Assembly: GCA_902805615.1 (NCBI GenBank)
Contig: CADCTQ010000001.1
Span: forward strand, 26,598 to 90,597
Reading direction: 5' to 3'
Length of the DNA: 64,000 nucleotides
From: an uncultured Cytophagales bacterium
GTDB lineage: Bacteria; Bacteroidota; Bacteroidia; Cytophagales; 172606-1
Below the pieces are notes generated by a model, which saw only the letters and a program-made list of their open reading frames with translations, was not told where the DNA came from and searched no databases. Below are positions 1 through 9,801 of the stretch, piece by piece. The translations under genes and the position numbers were made by a program. Each line of letters starts with the position of its first letter. The first letter of the stretch is position 1.

Positions 1-423
1 GACGCGCGGCCATGAATTGAGAGGTTAGCAGATATACAGGTAATACGCACTTTGTTGCACTTAAAAAGGAAACGCCCGGGATGATCTACCGGTAGTTTGT
101 TGGCATTAAGTAAACTCCAGGGTCAAATATACCCATTATTAGGTATTGATACGAAGTGAATGCCAGTCAGGTTGTGGCAAGCCGGTTCACGGGCCGGTCC
201 CATCCGTACGGCCGGCCGCAGCGTTACGGGTCACGTGACCCTCTAGCGGTTGGCTGATGCGTGGCTGCCTCCGGGGCGGAGTGGGTTGGTAAAATCGCGT
301 TTGCCGGTGCATCGGTGCAGAATTTCCTAATTTGCGAATCGGGATGTTTACTCCAGGCGGCATCGCGGACTTTTTTTGCCTTGATCGATTCGCTTAAAAT
401 TTTGACCACCAACAGCTTACCGC
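1..423. other. Non-coding stretch at window start
   Basis: I see no convincing gene here. Short open frames at 224-412 (minus) and 261-509 (plus) have no recognisable family features and overlap each other. The stretch precedes the GDSL hydrolase gene and probably holds its promoter, but I could not pick out a confident promoter. Confidence 0.5.
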
Positions 424-1938
424 ATGAAAGATCAATACGCTACCCTTACGCCCGGACACCCTCTTTTATGGATACTGCTGGTGGTTGCCTCGTTTACGCA
501 GCCCATTGAGGCCGACGTTCCGTCTTTTCGTTTGCATCCGGGCTCAACGGCCGGTACTGCTTCTTTTTTTGCCGGGCCGGTGCGCATCATGCCGCTCGGC
601 AATTCGATCACCCAGGCCTATGCCGGCCGAAACAGCTACCGGCGGCCTTTGTGGCACCGGCTTACCGGAGCGGGTTACAGCGTGGATTTCGTGGGTTCTC
701 AGAAAAGTAATCATAACGGACTGCCGGCCAAGCCAGACTTTGACCTAGACCACGAAGGGCACTGGGGCTGGCGGGCGGATCAGTTGCTGGCTTCTATGAG
801 TACATGGGCCAGTACTTACCGACCCAATGTGGTACTGATGCACGCCGGCTCCAATGACATGTTTCAGGGGCAGGATGTAACTGCTACGATCAATGAATTG
901 AGCCTGTTGATTGATCGTATCCGGGCCGCTAATCCCTACGTGAAAATTCTACTGGCCAGGCTGATTCCCCCAACCGAATGGAATGGACGACTGACCCGGA
1001 TCAAAGCATTAAACAGTGCCATACCAGGACTGGTTTCGCGTAAGCATACGACCCAGTCCCCGGTAATTCTGGTAGATCAAACCGTTGGTTTCAATGCCTA
1101 TACCGATACGTACGACGGGGTTCATCCCAACGAGGCCGGCGAACGAAAAATGGCTGACCGCTGGTATGAGGCTTTGGTGCGTCTATTGCCCTGGGCACCT
1201 ATGATTTTTACGGGTTATTACAATGTTCTGGCCAAACACAGCAATAAAGCGCTTGATGTATACAAGGCCTCCCTGAGCAACGGAACTAAGGTTCAGCAAT
1301 GGACCAACTACTCTGCAACCAACCAGCAGTGGTCAATCCAAAGCTTGGAGAATGGATACTATAAGCTCATTGCCCGTCACAGCGGAAAAGCCTTGACGGT
1401 AAGTGCTACCAGCTGGGCGGTCCAGCAAAACGACTACCAAGGCAGAGACGCTCAAAAATGGAAGATAGAGTCAGTTGGAGGAGGCTATTACAAACTTTCC
1501 AACAAGGCTAGTGGTCGTGTACTCGATGTAGCTGGTACTGACACCCATGACGGAGCCAGTATTCTCGTATGGACTTACAGTGGGAATGCCAATCAACTCT
1601 GGCGGCTTCAAAAAGTGCGTTCAACTGGCCGAACCGCTATGATTGGAACAGAGCCAACTGGCCAAACACGAGAGGAAGAAAGGACAGAAAAAATCCTGGT
1701 ATCACCTAATCCTACCAAGGGTAAAACCAGCCTGTATTTCGAAGTAGTCAATCCTCAGGAGGTTACTGTAACTTTAATTAGTGCTAAAGGGCAAGTCCTT
1801 AGAACGTTTACCCAATCCGTTGCTGCCGGGAATAATCAGGCAGAACTGGACCTGACTACCCTACCCGCCGGGTTGTACACCTTGCAATTGTGGAAGGATA
1901 AGCAGTTGTTCTTCCACAAGCTTGTGCTTGCCCGCTAG
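424..1938 (+). CDS. Secreted SGNH/GDSL hydrolase with ricin-type lectin and T9SS sorting domain
   Basis: A probable secreted carbohydrate esterase or lipase. After a hydrophobic N-terminal signal (about residues 12-28), an SGNH hydrolase domain spans about 52-255: the nucleophile block is PLGNSIT (57-63, Ser61), GSND lies at 142-145, and the catalytic Asp/His pair is in DGVHPN (231-236). A ricin-B beta-trefoil lectin domain follows (about 262-395) with repeated QQW/QKW/NQLW motifs typical of carbohydrate binding. The last ~80 residues (SPNPTKGKTSLYF, then GLYTLQLW) match a type A T9SS C-terminal sorting domain, so export across the outer membrane is expected. The substrate, for example acetylated xylan or pectin, is inferred only from architecture. 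The gene stands alone; an IS3 element lies just downstream. Confidence 0.88.
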   Translation: MKDQYATLTPGHPLLWILLVVASFTQPIEADVPSFRLHPGSTAGTASFFAGPVRIMPLGNSITQAYAGRNSYRRPLWHRLTGAGYSVDFVGSQKSNHNGLPAKPDFDLDHEGHWGWRADQLLASMSTWASTYRPNVVLMHAGSNDMFQGQDVTATINELSLLIDRIRAANPYVKILLARLIPPTEWNGRLTRIKALNSAIPGLVSRKHTTQSPVILVDQTVGFNAYTDTYDGVHPNEAGERKMADRWYEALVRLLPWAPMIFTGYYNVLAKHSNKALDVYKASLSNGTKVQQWTNYSATNQQWSIQSLENGYYKLIARHSGKALTVSATSWAVQQNDYQGRDAQKWKIESVGGGYYKLSNKASGRVLDVAGTDTHDGASILVWTYSGNANQLWRLQKVRSTGRTAMIGTEPTGQTREEERTEKILVSPNPTKGKTSLYFEVVNPQEVTVTLISAKGQVLRTFTQSVAAGNNQAELDLTTLPAGLYTLQLWKDKQLFFHKLVLAR

Positions 1939-2203
1939 TTGTTTCGTTAACACTTGGGTCATCGGCACCTTGTAAAATGGCGGTTTTGCAGCAAGCGTTT
2001 GGTCGTGCAGCCCTACCGAGTTCAGAGATAAGAGAACAACCAACGCGGTCAGAGGTAGCGGGACACTCTCTACTGGCTTGCATTGTACCAACGTTGCTTG
2101 TGATTAAAACTGACAGAAAAAGGAGCAGGGTAGGTCTGGACTTGCTACCTTTGACTGGAGGCAAAAAGCCAGGCAGATTTGATAATCTGTTAACTTAAGC
2201 CTT

Positions 2204-2500
2204 ATGAAGAAACAAGTATTTGACCAGGCGTTCAAGCAGATGGCCGTAGAGCTATCTTATGCGAAGGGATCGGTAAAAACAGCGGCCGCCGAGTTGGGGA
2301 TCGATCCGGGTAGAATCAGTAAATGGCGGCAGCATCAGAATGGTAGTGTAGCTGCTGTTGAGAAGCCAAGCCTTTCAGTCGAACAAATCGAAATCAGACG
2401 TTTTCAAAAAGAGTTGAAGGAGGCTCTGTTAGAGCGTGATATACAGAAAAAGGCGGTCAGCATCTTTTCCAGCAGCGACGGGAAATATTCCGGTTTATAG
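2204..2500 (+). CDS. IS3-family transposase OrfA (HTH protein)
   Basis: A 98-residue N-terminal transposase subunit that binds the terminal repeats. It begins with the typical DQAFKQMAVEL motif and has a helix-turn-helix (VKTAAAELGIDPGRISKW) followed by a leucine-rich coiled region (ELKEALLERDIQKKAVSIF). An AAAAAG slip site near 2447-2452, in the Q-K-K codons, would allow -1 frameshifting into orfB to make the full OrfAB transposase, as is known for this family. Confidence 0.9.
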   Translation: MKKQVFDQAFKQMAVELSYAKGSVKTAAAELGIDPGRISKWRQHQNGSVAAVEKPSLSVEQIEIRRFQKELKEALLERDIQKKAVSIFSSSDGKYSGL

Positions 2501-2532
2501 AGGAGAACAGGGAGATATTTCCGGTTGAAAAG

Positions 2533-3363
2533 ATGTGCAAGGTGATGAAAGTAAGCGTTAGTGGCTACTATTACTGGCTAAAACACCCTGTAGGTTCCCG
2601 TACAGTAAAAGAACAGGAGTTACTGGTTGACATTCACAGAATACATGAGGACAGCAAAAAGCGTTATGGCAGTCCCAGGATCGCCAGTGAGTTGAGAGAA
2701 CAGGGAATCAGTGTTTCACGTCCACGACTAGCCAGGCTGATGAAGAAAGCCAGTATCAAAAGTATCATTCGGAAGAAATACCGGGTGCAGACTACTGATT
2801 CTGATCATGAATATGCTATTGCGGAAAACCACCTCAACCGGGATTTTTCAGCACAGGCAAATGGGCAGAAGTGGGTATCAGATCTGACTTATATCAGAAC
2901 TGGAGAAGGGTGGCTATACCTGACAGCCATCTTAGATCTGGCTGACAGAAAGGTAGTTGGCTGGGCAATGAGTGACACGATGAGAGCTGGTGATACTACG
3001 ATAGCGGCCTGGAAGATGGCCATCAGAAACAGGCCCGTAAAGCAGCAACTGTTGTTTCATTCTGACAGAGGGGTGCAGTATGCCTGTACCGATTTTAAGG
3101 AGCAACTGAAAGGACTACCCGTGCTGCAAAGCATGAGCAGAAAAGGGAATTGTTGGGATAATGCAGTAGCGGAAAGCTTCTTTAAAACGCTGAAAACAGA
3201 GCTGATTTATCATGAACATTATTCGACAAAGCAGCAGGCAAAACTCTCCGTCTTCGAATATATTGAGGGCTGGTATAACAAAAGAAGACGCCATTCCGCA
3301 TTAGCCAACCGAAGTCCCCAACAGTACCAGTTTTATTTAGAAGAAATAAGAATAGCTGCCTGA
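2533..3363 (+). CDS. IS3-family transposase OrfB (DDE catalytic part)
   Basis: The catalytic domain with HTH_21 and rve integrase core. The DDE residues are visible in WVSDLTYIRT, FHSDRGVQYA and ESFFKTLKTEL, and the RRRHSAL motif closes the domain. The listed ATG is at 2533, but the frame is open back to the slip site at about 2449 (peptide ...FIEENREIFPVEKMCKV), so the real product is probably an OrfAB fusion made by -1 frameshifting. The frame is intact, so the element may still be active. Confidence 0.9.
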   Translation: MCKVMKVSVSGYYYWLKHPVGSRTVKEQELLVDIHRIHEDSKKRYGSPRIASELREQGISVSRPRLARLMKKASIKSIIRKKYRVQTTDSDHEYAIAENHLNRDFSAQANGQKWVSDLTYIRTGEGWLYLTAILDLADRKVVGWAMSDTMRAGDTTIAAWKMAIRNRPVKQQLLFHSDRGVQYACTDFKEQLKGLPVLQSMSRKGNCWDNAVAESFFKTLKTELIYHEHYSTKQQAKLSVFEYIEGWYNKRRRHSALANRSPQQYQFYLEEIRIAA

Positions 3364-3469
3364 AAAATTCATCCAGTAAACTGTTGCAATTCCAATCCAC
3401 TACTGCTCACTTTGAATACCTGCTAATGCCCGTGCTTTCCCTTAACTTCGCCTTCCTAAACCGACAACG

Positions 3470-4687
3470 ATGCAACTGGAGGAAAGTCTCTTACAAAAAT
3501 ACGCCCAGGTAATGGTGCACTATGCCCTCAACAACGGCCAGGGAATCAATAAAGGGGATACCGTATTTCTTGTCGGGCAAGAGGTAACAAAAGGTCTTTT
3601 CCTTGCCATTGCCCGGGAAATCTACCGTGCAGGCGGCAATCTCATCTCCAACTACCTGCCCGACAACGTGCGTGAGCAAAGCCTGGTCCGTTTCCTGTTG
3701 CAGGAAGGTACCGATGAGCAGGTAGGCTTTTTTGCCAAACCTTACTGGCAGGGCATTGTGGATGCTACCGATCATATCCTGTTTATTGTTTCGGAACCCG
3801 ATGTACATTACCTGGAAGGCATTCCGGCCTCCCGGATCAGCAGAATGAATAGTGCCCGTGCCCCCTACATGAAAATGCGGGAGTTGAAGGAGCAGGCCGG
3901 TAAACTTTCCTGGACCCTTTGTCTTTACGGAACACAGTCCATGGCCGATGAAGCAGGCTTATCCCTGGAAGAATACTGGCAGCAGATCATCGAAGCCTGC
4001 TACCTGCGCGAAGAGGACCCGGTGAGCCGCTGGAAACAGGTGCAACAGGAGATCGAGGCGATAAAGAACCAGCTGGATGCCCTCCAAATTGAGCGCCTGC
4101 ACCTGAAGGGTGATGATGTGGACCTGACGCTACAGATTGGTCCCAACCGCAAATGGCTGAGCGGCGGCGGCAAGAATATCCCTTCGTTCGAGATCTTCAC
4201 CTCGCCCGACTGGCGGGGCACCAACGGCACCATCCGCTTCAACCAGCCGCTGTATTATTCCGGAAAACGCATTGCCGGAATATCGCTCCGGTTTGAAAAC
4301 GGCGTGGTGGTTGCCGCATCAGCTACCGAAAACGAAGAAGCCCTCCAAGAAATGATTGCCCAGGAAAACGCCGACAAGGTTGGCGAGTTTTCTCTCACCG
4401 ACAAGCGCCATTCGAAGATCACCCGGTTCATGGCCACTACCCTCTATGATGAAAATATGGGCGGCACCTTTGGCAACACCCACATTGCCCTGGGCAATGC
4501 CTATAAGGATACCTTTCCGGGCGATCTGGCGGCCGTAACCGAGGAGGAATGGGCGCAGATGGGATATAACAGTTGCCCCAAGGTACATACCGATATCATC
4601 AGCACCAGCGACCGGACGGTTACGGCACGGCTGCGCAACGGCACGGAAAGAGTGATATACCAGGACGGCCAGTTCAGGTTGGATTAA
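3470..4687 (+). CDS. M29-family aminopeptidase (AmpS-like)
   Basis: A 405-residue cytoplasmic metallo-aminopeptidase that removes N-terminal residues from peptides. The C-terminal half carries the family's metal ligands: Glu241 in PSFEIFTSPDW, Glu306 in GEFSL, His338 in NTHIALG, and His373/Asp375 in VHTDI. The length is normal for the family (about 400). There is no signal peptide. The start ATG lies about 75 bp after the right end of the IS3 element, so the insertion may have displaced its original promoter. Substrate preference cannot be read from sequence. Confidence 0.9.
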   Translation: MQLEESLLQKYAQVMVHYALNNGQGINKGDTVFLVGQEVTKGLFLAIAREIYRAGGNLISNYLPDNVREQSLVRFLLQEGTDEQVGFFAKPYWQGIVDATDHILFIVSEPDVHYLEGIPASRISRMNSARAPYMKMRELKEQAGKLSWTLCLYGTQSMADEAGLSLEEYWQQIIEACYLREEDPVSRWKQVQQEIEAIKNQLDALQIERLHLKGDDVDLTLQIGPNRKWLSGGGKNIPSFEIFTSPDWRGTNGTIRFNQPLYYSGKRIAGISLRFENGVVVAASATENEEALQEMIAQENADKVGEFSLTDKRHSKITRFMATTLYDENMGGTFGNTHIALGNAYKDTFPGDLAAVTEEEWAQMGYNSCPKVHTDIISTSDRTVTARLRNGTERVIYQDGQFRLD

Positions 4688-4955
4688 GCGCTGAACCTGC
4701 GGAACCCGAAAGAGGCCAGGGCGAACGAACCACAACGCTACCTTGCTTGCTGTGTCCACCGTGGTTTATTTACTTCTGCACCAAAGGGTATCCAAACCAC
4801 TGCGGGCACAGCGAGCGTGTCAAATGAACTGTGTCAAGGAAGCGTCTTGTCCTGATATAGCTTTACAATATCAACCGCGGTTCGCTTTCGGGAAGTACCG
4901 ACGGGAGCTTTGCCCGGCGGGTGCTTTTTTTCCCTCTCAGGGCAGGCGCTCCGGA

Positions 4956-7900
4956 TCAGAATCCTACCAGCACTCTTTTGGTGAACACGCCCGTTGACGT
5001 AGTCACGCGGAGCAGGTACACTTGCTTTTCCCTTACCTGGCTCAGCAGATGCAGCTCTCCGTTCACTAAAGCCCGCTCGGGGAAGCCTTCCATCTTCTGC
5101 CCGCTCAGCGAATACAGTTCAGCCGAAGCCCACTTCGAGGAAGCATCCGGGAAACGAACGTAAATGTGCTGGCCAATCGCAAAGATCCGAACCGTCTCTT
5201 TCGCTGCGGATGCGGGTTCTGCCCGCGTAGCGGGAATCTGGCCCGGGGCGCCTGCCACCGGGGTGGCAGGCGTTGAAGCCGGGCGGGTAAAGTGCAGCAC
5301 GAAACGGGCCGGATCGCTTCCCGCCTCCAGGTTTAAGCCGATGCTTGCCTGCTTGCGCAAGTCGTAATACGTACCCGTCTTTTTGTCTTCCAGCAGGATG
5401 CCGAACGTTTCGTCTACTCTTTCCAGCGCGTTGACCCTGAAGGTATACGCTCCCGCTTTGCTTGCCTGTACCCCCAAGGCGAGGGTTCTCTCCCGGGCCA
5501 GCAGGGGCAGGGCCTGGATGGCGTAATCGCCGTCCGTATTGCGGGAGCAGACCGAAAGGTCGGCATTGCCTTTCAGCTTGAGGGCATCGTACCAGCGGTC
5601 CTGTCCTTCGGTGGCATCGGCCAGGAAAGCAATGAGGGTTTCGTTGTACTTACCCGCTCCGCTCAGCGAGAGTTTTAGCCGCTGGGTCTGGTCGGCCTGC
5701 TGCCGGAAGAATTTGGTATTTGCCGTACCCGTGCGCATGGCATTGGTAAAGGTGATGCTGCCCACCGCATTGGCTTCTACGAAAAATCCCTGGTGAGAGG
5801 CAATCTCATCGTCGGCCAGCGTGCCGGTATTGGGGCCGGATACGGTTCCCGCGGCGGTTTTTACCGCGTAGTCCGAATTGGCGTAGCCACTGCCGCCGGT
5901 GTTGTCGTCGTCCCAGAAGTAGACGGCCCCGTTGATGGAAGGATTGGCACGGATGAGGGCACTGTAACTGATGGGTCCCGGGTAAGGGTTGCCCACCAGG
6001 TTGAAGCCTCTTTCTCCCGCTACATGGGCCGCCGTGTAGGAGAGCGGCAGGGCAATGGTGCCGTTGTTGGCCGTACCCGTGAAGGAGGGACTGCCCGCCC
6101 CGTAGGCAAAATACCCTTTCCCAGGTTGCAACCCTCCCGTAGCGGCCGCAATCCAGCGCTGGTGATTGGCGTAGGGACGCGCCTCATCGTAGCGGTACAC
6201 GGTGCTGCCCAGTACGCTTGCGTTCACGCCGGCTACCGGAGCCGACCAGCCGTTGTAGGCCCCGCCCGTTTTGCCACTGCGCTGAGTAGTGATGTTGCCC
6301 ACTACACTGCCCCCGCCGTTGACCGTACCAATGCCGTGCAGGAGAATGGCGCCTGATGCCAGCGTGAGGTGATCATTGGTGTTAAGCGTGGTACCGGAAA
6401 GGACCTGCACTGTGCCGCCCACCAGCAGGGCTCCCGTCAGGCTGGCCGTACCGGCTTTGGCAAACTGCACGCTGCCCGTTCCGGTAATGCTGCCGCCGTT
6501 ATTAGCCAGGTCACCCCAGATCACCAGGCTTTGCCCGGCGGGTATTTCTAACCGGGCGCCGTTCCGGATGGTCAGGTTCCGCACGCGGGCCGTGCCGGCA
6601 ATGGTGGTCACCCCGCTGGCGATCACGGCATCCGAGTTGTTGCCCGGCGTGCTCTTGTAGCTCCAGTTACCGGTAGTAGTCCAGGCCCCGATCCCGTTCC
6701 AGGTATTGGTCCCGGTGGCAGTCACGACCAGATGCTGCGCCACGTCATCTGCCGCCTGGTACGTCTCATCGCCGGGCTGGGAAGCGGTAATGGTGGTTGT
6801 ACCCACGCCCACCAGGGTGACGGTGCTACCCGAAACAGTAGCCACCGCCGGGTTGGAACTCGTATAGCTTACGCTTAGTCCGGAAGAAGCCGTAGCCGTC
6901 AGCGTGAAAGGCGAATCACCAATCGTCCGGGCGGGCAGGGTGTTGAAGGTGATGAGTTGGGAGCGTTTGGCAATGCTGAGCGAATAGGTAACCGAACCGG
7001 AACAAGCGCCGTCGGTGGCCGACACGGTTACCGTGGCCGGGGAAGCAGTAGCTACGGCAGGCGTACCGGAGATAACCCCGGTGGGGCTGATGACCAGGCC
7101 GGCCGGCAAACCGGTGGCCGAGTAGACATAGCCGGCAGGAGCACCGCTGACCGCCTGGAAATAGGCCCGCCCTACTGTGCCGCCGGTCAGGGCAGAGGGG
7201 CTAAAGGCAAGCGCAGGGCAAGGAGAAAAAACCTGGACCCGGTAATTGTTTGCATCGGCTACATACACATCGCCGGCACCATTTACGGCTACGCCAGCAG
7301 GATACTGGAACTCTCCGTCTCCTGCTCCTCCAGCGCCGAACATAGTCAGCAACTGCCCCGAGGCGCTGAATTTCTGGACCCGGTTATTGGATTGGTCGGT
7401 TACGTAAACGTTGCCGGCCGTATCGACCGCCAGGCCGTAAGGATATTGAAATTGTCCGTCTCCTGCGCCAAAAGAGCCGAACTTGAGGAGGAATTGCCCC
7501 GACGCGTCGAACTTCTGGACCCGGTTGTTGTTTGCGTCGGCTACGTACACATGGCCGGCGCCATCGACGGCTACACCAGTAGGATAATAAAACTGGCCAT
7601 CCCTTGATCCAACAGTGCCGAACTTGAGGAGAAACTGCCCCGACGCGTCGAACTTCTGGACCCGGTTGTTGGAGAAGTCGGCTACGTACACATTGCCTGA
7701 GCCATCGACGGCTACTCCCTGGGGATCCAGAAACTGTCCGTCTCCGCCGCCTCCAGCGCCGAACTTAGCCAGCAACTGCCCGGCGGCGTTGAACTTCTGG
7801 ATGCGGTTATTGTTTTTATCAACTACGTACACATTGCCGGCGGCGTCAACCGCCAGGCCGTCAGGAGACCGAAATTGTCCATCCCCGGTTCCAAAAGAAC

Positions 7901-8996
7901 CGAACTTGAGGAGGAATTGCCCGGCGGCGTTGAACTTCTGCACCCGGTGATTGTTCTGATCGGCTACGTACACATTGCCGGCGGCATCAACTGCCAGGCC
8001 GTCAGGAGACCGAAATTGTCCATCTCCTGTTCCGGAAGAGCCGAACTTGAGGAGAAACTGGCCCGAGGCGTCGAACTTCTGAATCCGGTGATTGTTTTGA
8101 TCGGCTACGTACACATTGCCTGAGCCATCGAGGGCTACGCCGGCAGGATTTACAAACTGTCCGTCCCCTGATCCGAGAGCGCCGAACTTGGTCAGAAACT
8201 GGCCCGACGCGTTGAACTTCTGGACCCGGTTGTTGGAGTAGTCGGCCACGTACACATTGCCTAAGTCATCAACGGTTACGCCGATAGGATTTATAAACTT
8301 TCCATCCGTTGTTCCCCGGGAGCCGAACTTGGCGAGAAACTGCCCCGAAGCGTTGAACTTCTGGATCCGGTCATTGGATAAGTCGGCTACGTACACATTG
8401 CCTGAGCCATCGAGGGCTACGCCGGCAGGATACTGAAATTGTCCATCCTCTGTTCCGGAAGAGCCGAACTTGAGGAGAAACTGGCCCGACGCGTTGAACT
8501 TCTGAATCCGGTGATTGTTTTGATCGGCTACGTACACATTGCCTAAGCCATCAACGGCTACGCTGGCAGGATTTATAAACTGTCCGTCCCCTGATCCGAG
8601 AGCGCCGAACTTAGCCAGAAACTGCCCGGAAGCGTTGAACTTCTGGATCCGGTAATTGCTGCGATCGGTTACGTACACATTGCCCGTTCCATCTGCGAAC
8701 ACGGCAACCGGACCCCGAAACTGTCCGTCCCCTGATCCAAGAGCGCCGAACTTGAGGAGAAACTGCCCCGAGGCGTCGAACTTCTGGACCCGGTTGTTGG
8801 AGAAGTCGGCTACGTACACATTGCCTGAGCCATCGACGGCTACTTCCGAAGGATTATGGAACTGAACCAAGCCAAATGCTTCAGAACCGATCTGACCCTG
8901 GTACTGGTACTGGTGCTGGGCCCGCAGGGAAAGGGAGGAAAAAAGGCCCATCAGCAGGACCAGCCAATGGAGAAAGCGTAGACGTGTTTGCTGCAT
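4956..8996 (-). CDS. Secreted NHL-repeat beta-propeller protein with Ig-like and T9SS domains
   Basis: A 1346-residue protein. A signal peptide (about 1-26, ending in LSLRAQ) is followed by twelve tandem 47-residue NHL units (about 47-591; consensus GVAVDGSGNVYVADxNNxRVQKF), enough for two six-bladed propellers. Then comes a putative Ig/cadherin-like segment (SPSALTGGTVG...GLPAGLVISPTGVISGTP, ~597-685), a second bacterial Ig-like segment (~690-770), a beta-rich region starting GTNTWNGIGAWTTTGNW, and a C-terminal T9SS-like sorting domain ending TKRVLVGF. The role is probably adhesion or binding at the cell surface; no catalytic residues are seen. It is transcribed alone on the minus strand. 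Confidence 0.85.
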   Translation of the reverse strand: MQQTRLRFLHWLVLLMGLFSSLSLRAQHQYQYQGQIGSEAFGLVQFHNPSEVAVDGSGNVYVADFSNNRVQKFDASGQFLLKFGALGSGDGQFRGPVAVFADGTGNVYVTDRSNYRIQKFNASGQFLAKFGALGSGDGQFINPASVAVDGLGNVYVADQNNHRIQKFNASGQFLLKFGSSGTEDGQFQYPAGVALDGSGNVYVADLSNDRIQKFNASGQFLAKFGSRGTTDGKFINPIGVTVDDLGNVYVADYSNNRVQKFNASGQFLTKFGALGSGDGQFVNPAGVALDGSGNVYVADQNNHRIQKFDASGQFLLKFGSSGTGDGQFRSPDGLAVDAAGNVYVADQNNHRVQKFNAAGQFLLKFGSFGTGDGQFRSPDGLAVDAAGNVYVVDKNNNRIQKFNAAGQLLAKFGAGGGGDGQFLDPQGVAVDGSGNVYVADFSNNRVQKFDASGQFLLKFGTVGSRDGQFYYPTGVAVDGAGHVYVADANNNRVQKFDASGQFLLKFGSFGAGDGQFQYPYGLAVDTAGNVYVTDQSNNRVQKFSASGQLLTMFGAGGAGDGEFQYPAGVAVNGAGDVYVADANNYRVQVFSPCPALAFSPSALTGGTVGRAYFQAVSGAPAGYVYSATGLPAGLVISPTGVISGTPAVATASPATVTVSATDGACSGSVTYSLSIAKRSQLITFNTLPARTIGDSPFTLTATASSGLSVSYTSSNPAVATVSGSTVTLVGVGTTTITASQPGDETYQAADDVAQHLVVTATGTNTWNGIGAWTTTGNWSYKSTPGNNSDAVIASGVTTIAGTARVRNLTIRNGARLEIPAGQSLVIWGDLANNGGSITGTGSVQFAKAGTASLTGALLVGGTVQVLSGTTLNTNDHLTLASGAILLHGIGTVNGGGSVVGNITTQRSGKTGGAYNGWSAPVAGVNASVLGSTVYRYDEARPYANHQRWIAAATGGLQPGKGYFAYGAGSPSFTGTANNGTIALPLSYTAAHVAGERGFNLVGNPYPGPISYSALIRANPSINGAVYFWDDDNTGGSGYANSDYAVKTAAGTVSGPNTGTLADDEIASHQGFFVEANAVGSITFTNAMRTGTANTKFFRQQADQTQRLKLSLSGAGKYNETLIAFLADATEGQDRWYDALKLKGNADLSVCSRNTDGDYAIQALPLLARERTLALGVQASKAGAYTFRVNALERVDETFGILLEDKKTGTYYDLRKQASIGLNLEAGSDPARFVLHFTRPASTPATPVAGAPGQIPATRAEPASAAKETVRIFAIGQHIYVRFPDASSKWASAELYSLSGQKMEGFPERALVNGELHLLSQVREKQVYLLRVTTSTGVFTKRVLVGF
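7224..8858 (-). repeat. Twelve tandem 141-bp NHL repeats
   Basis: The DNA encoding the propeller units is repeated every 141 bp with very high similarity between units, for example the repeatedly seen GGCTACGTACACATTGCC on the plus strand. The array is likely to expand or contract by recombination and is hard to assemble with short reads. Confidence 0.9.
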
Positions 8997-9563
8997 GCAG
9001 GATAGAAAAAAACAGTAACCGGCAGTAATGTAATATTTTTGCTAGTTACTCCATTGGCGACACCCGCCGGTTGTTGGCCCGGGCCGGGAGGGGCCTGCGG
9101 CAGGTAAGAAAAGCCACCGGAAAAGCCTTTTGCGGTAGAGAGGCGCCGGGGTTAAGGGGGAACTTACCAGGCCCGTGCTTTCTGAAGAAAAGCCGGCGGT
9201 TACCTTCCGGCAGCCGGGCGTTTGCCCGCTACAGCCAGACTTCCGTCCGGCTGCGGGCTGAAAGTACTCCCGCGGCGCCAGGCTCCGCTTCCCGCCGGCG
9301 GGGATGGGCTTGCGGCGGGGTGCAGGCAGGCGGAAAAAGGGCCGCCGGCTCACATCTGTAATAAATTAAGAGGAAGAAGACTAACCGGCACCGGCAGAAC
9401 CTTACCAATGGAATCAACTTCAGCCCACCGGCAAGGCTTTACCAGTCTTTTGCACCCAGTACTACAGCCGCATTTAAGGAGGAGAATCATTGGTGAAGGT
9501 GCACAAGATCCGCTACACTTTCCCGATTTTGAAAATTCTTAGCTAGATACTATTCTTCCTGCC
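8997..9563. other. Intergenic, no supported gene
   Basis: GC-rich, with only short conflicting frames on both strands. I recognise no gene here. The first part must hold the promoter of the NHL-repeat gene, which starts at 8996 on the minus strand. Confidence 0.5.
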
Positions 9564-9797
9564 TTATCCGACCCAGAACCTGTCCCTCTTGAATGAAAAG
9601 GCATTCAAGAGGGAACAGGCGGGAGAATGTCCCTGGTGAGGCCGCTTGTAGTTGTACCCGTACTCCCAGAGTTTGAGACAGCACTTGCGTTCCTCAGAAG
9701 AGCAGAAGCGGAATCGGTTGAAGAGTTTTTCCTTATCCGTGCGGTTGGAACGTTCAATGCAGCCGTTTTGCCAGGGTGGAGGCGCTACCGGCATAGA
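9564..9797 (-). pseudogene. Transposase C-terminal fragment (integrase core)
   Basis: A 76-codon remnant with the end of an rve integrase domain: WQNGCIERSNRTDKE contains the catalytic Glu region and YNYKRPHQGHSP the closing motif seen in IS3/IS481-type transposases. The first two thirds of a transposase are missing. It abuts the stop codon of the YceI gene at 9802. It is not related in frame or close sequence to the intact IS3 element at 2137-3394. Confidence 0.75.
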
Positions 9798-9801
9798 ATC
9801 C

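Larger units (their letters stand above)
2137..3394 (+). mobile_element. IS3-family insertion sequence, complete
   Basis: A 1258-bp element with imperfect 25-bp terminal inverted repeats at 2137-2161 (starts TGGACTTGC) and 3370-3394 (ends GCAATTCCA). They match at 19 of 25 positions without gaps, and the outermost TG..CA is as in IS3. It carries the two overlapping-phase frames orfA and orfB. I do not see a clear 3-5 bp target duplication: the flanks are GTC on the left and ATC on the right. Confidence 0.85.

Noticed and set aside
4956-8996. NHL repeat DNA as a CRISPR array
   Set aside because: Repeats are contiguous 141-bp coding units without unique spacers.
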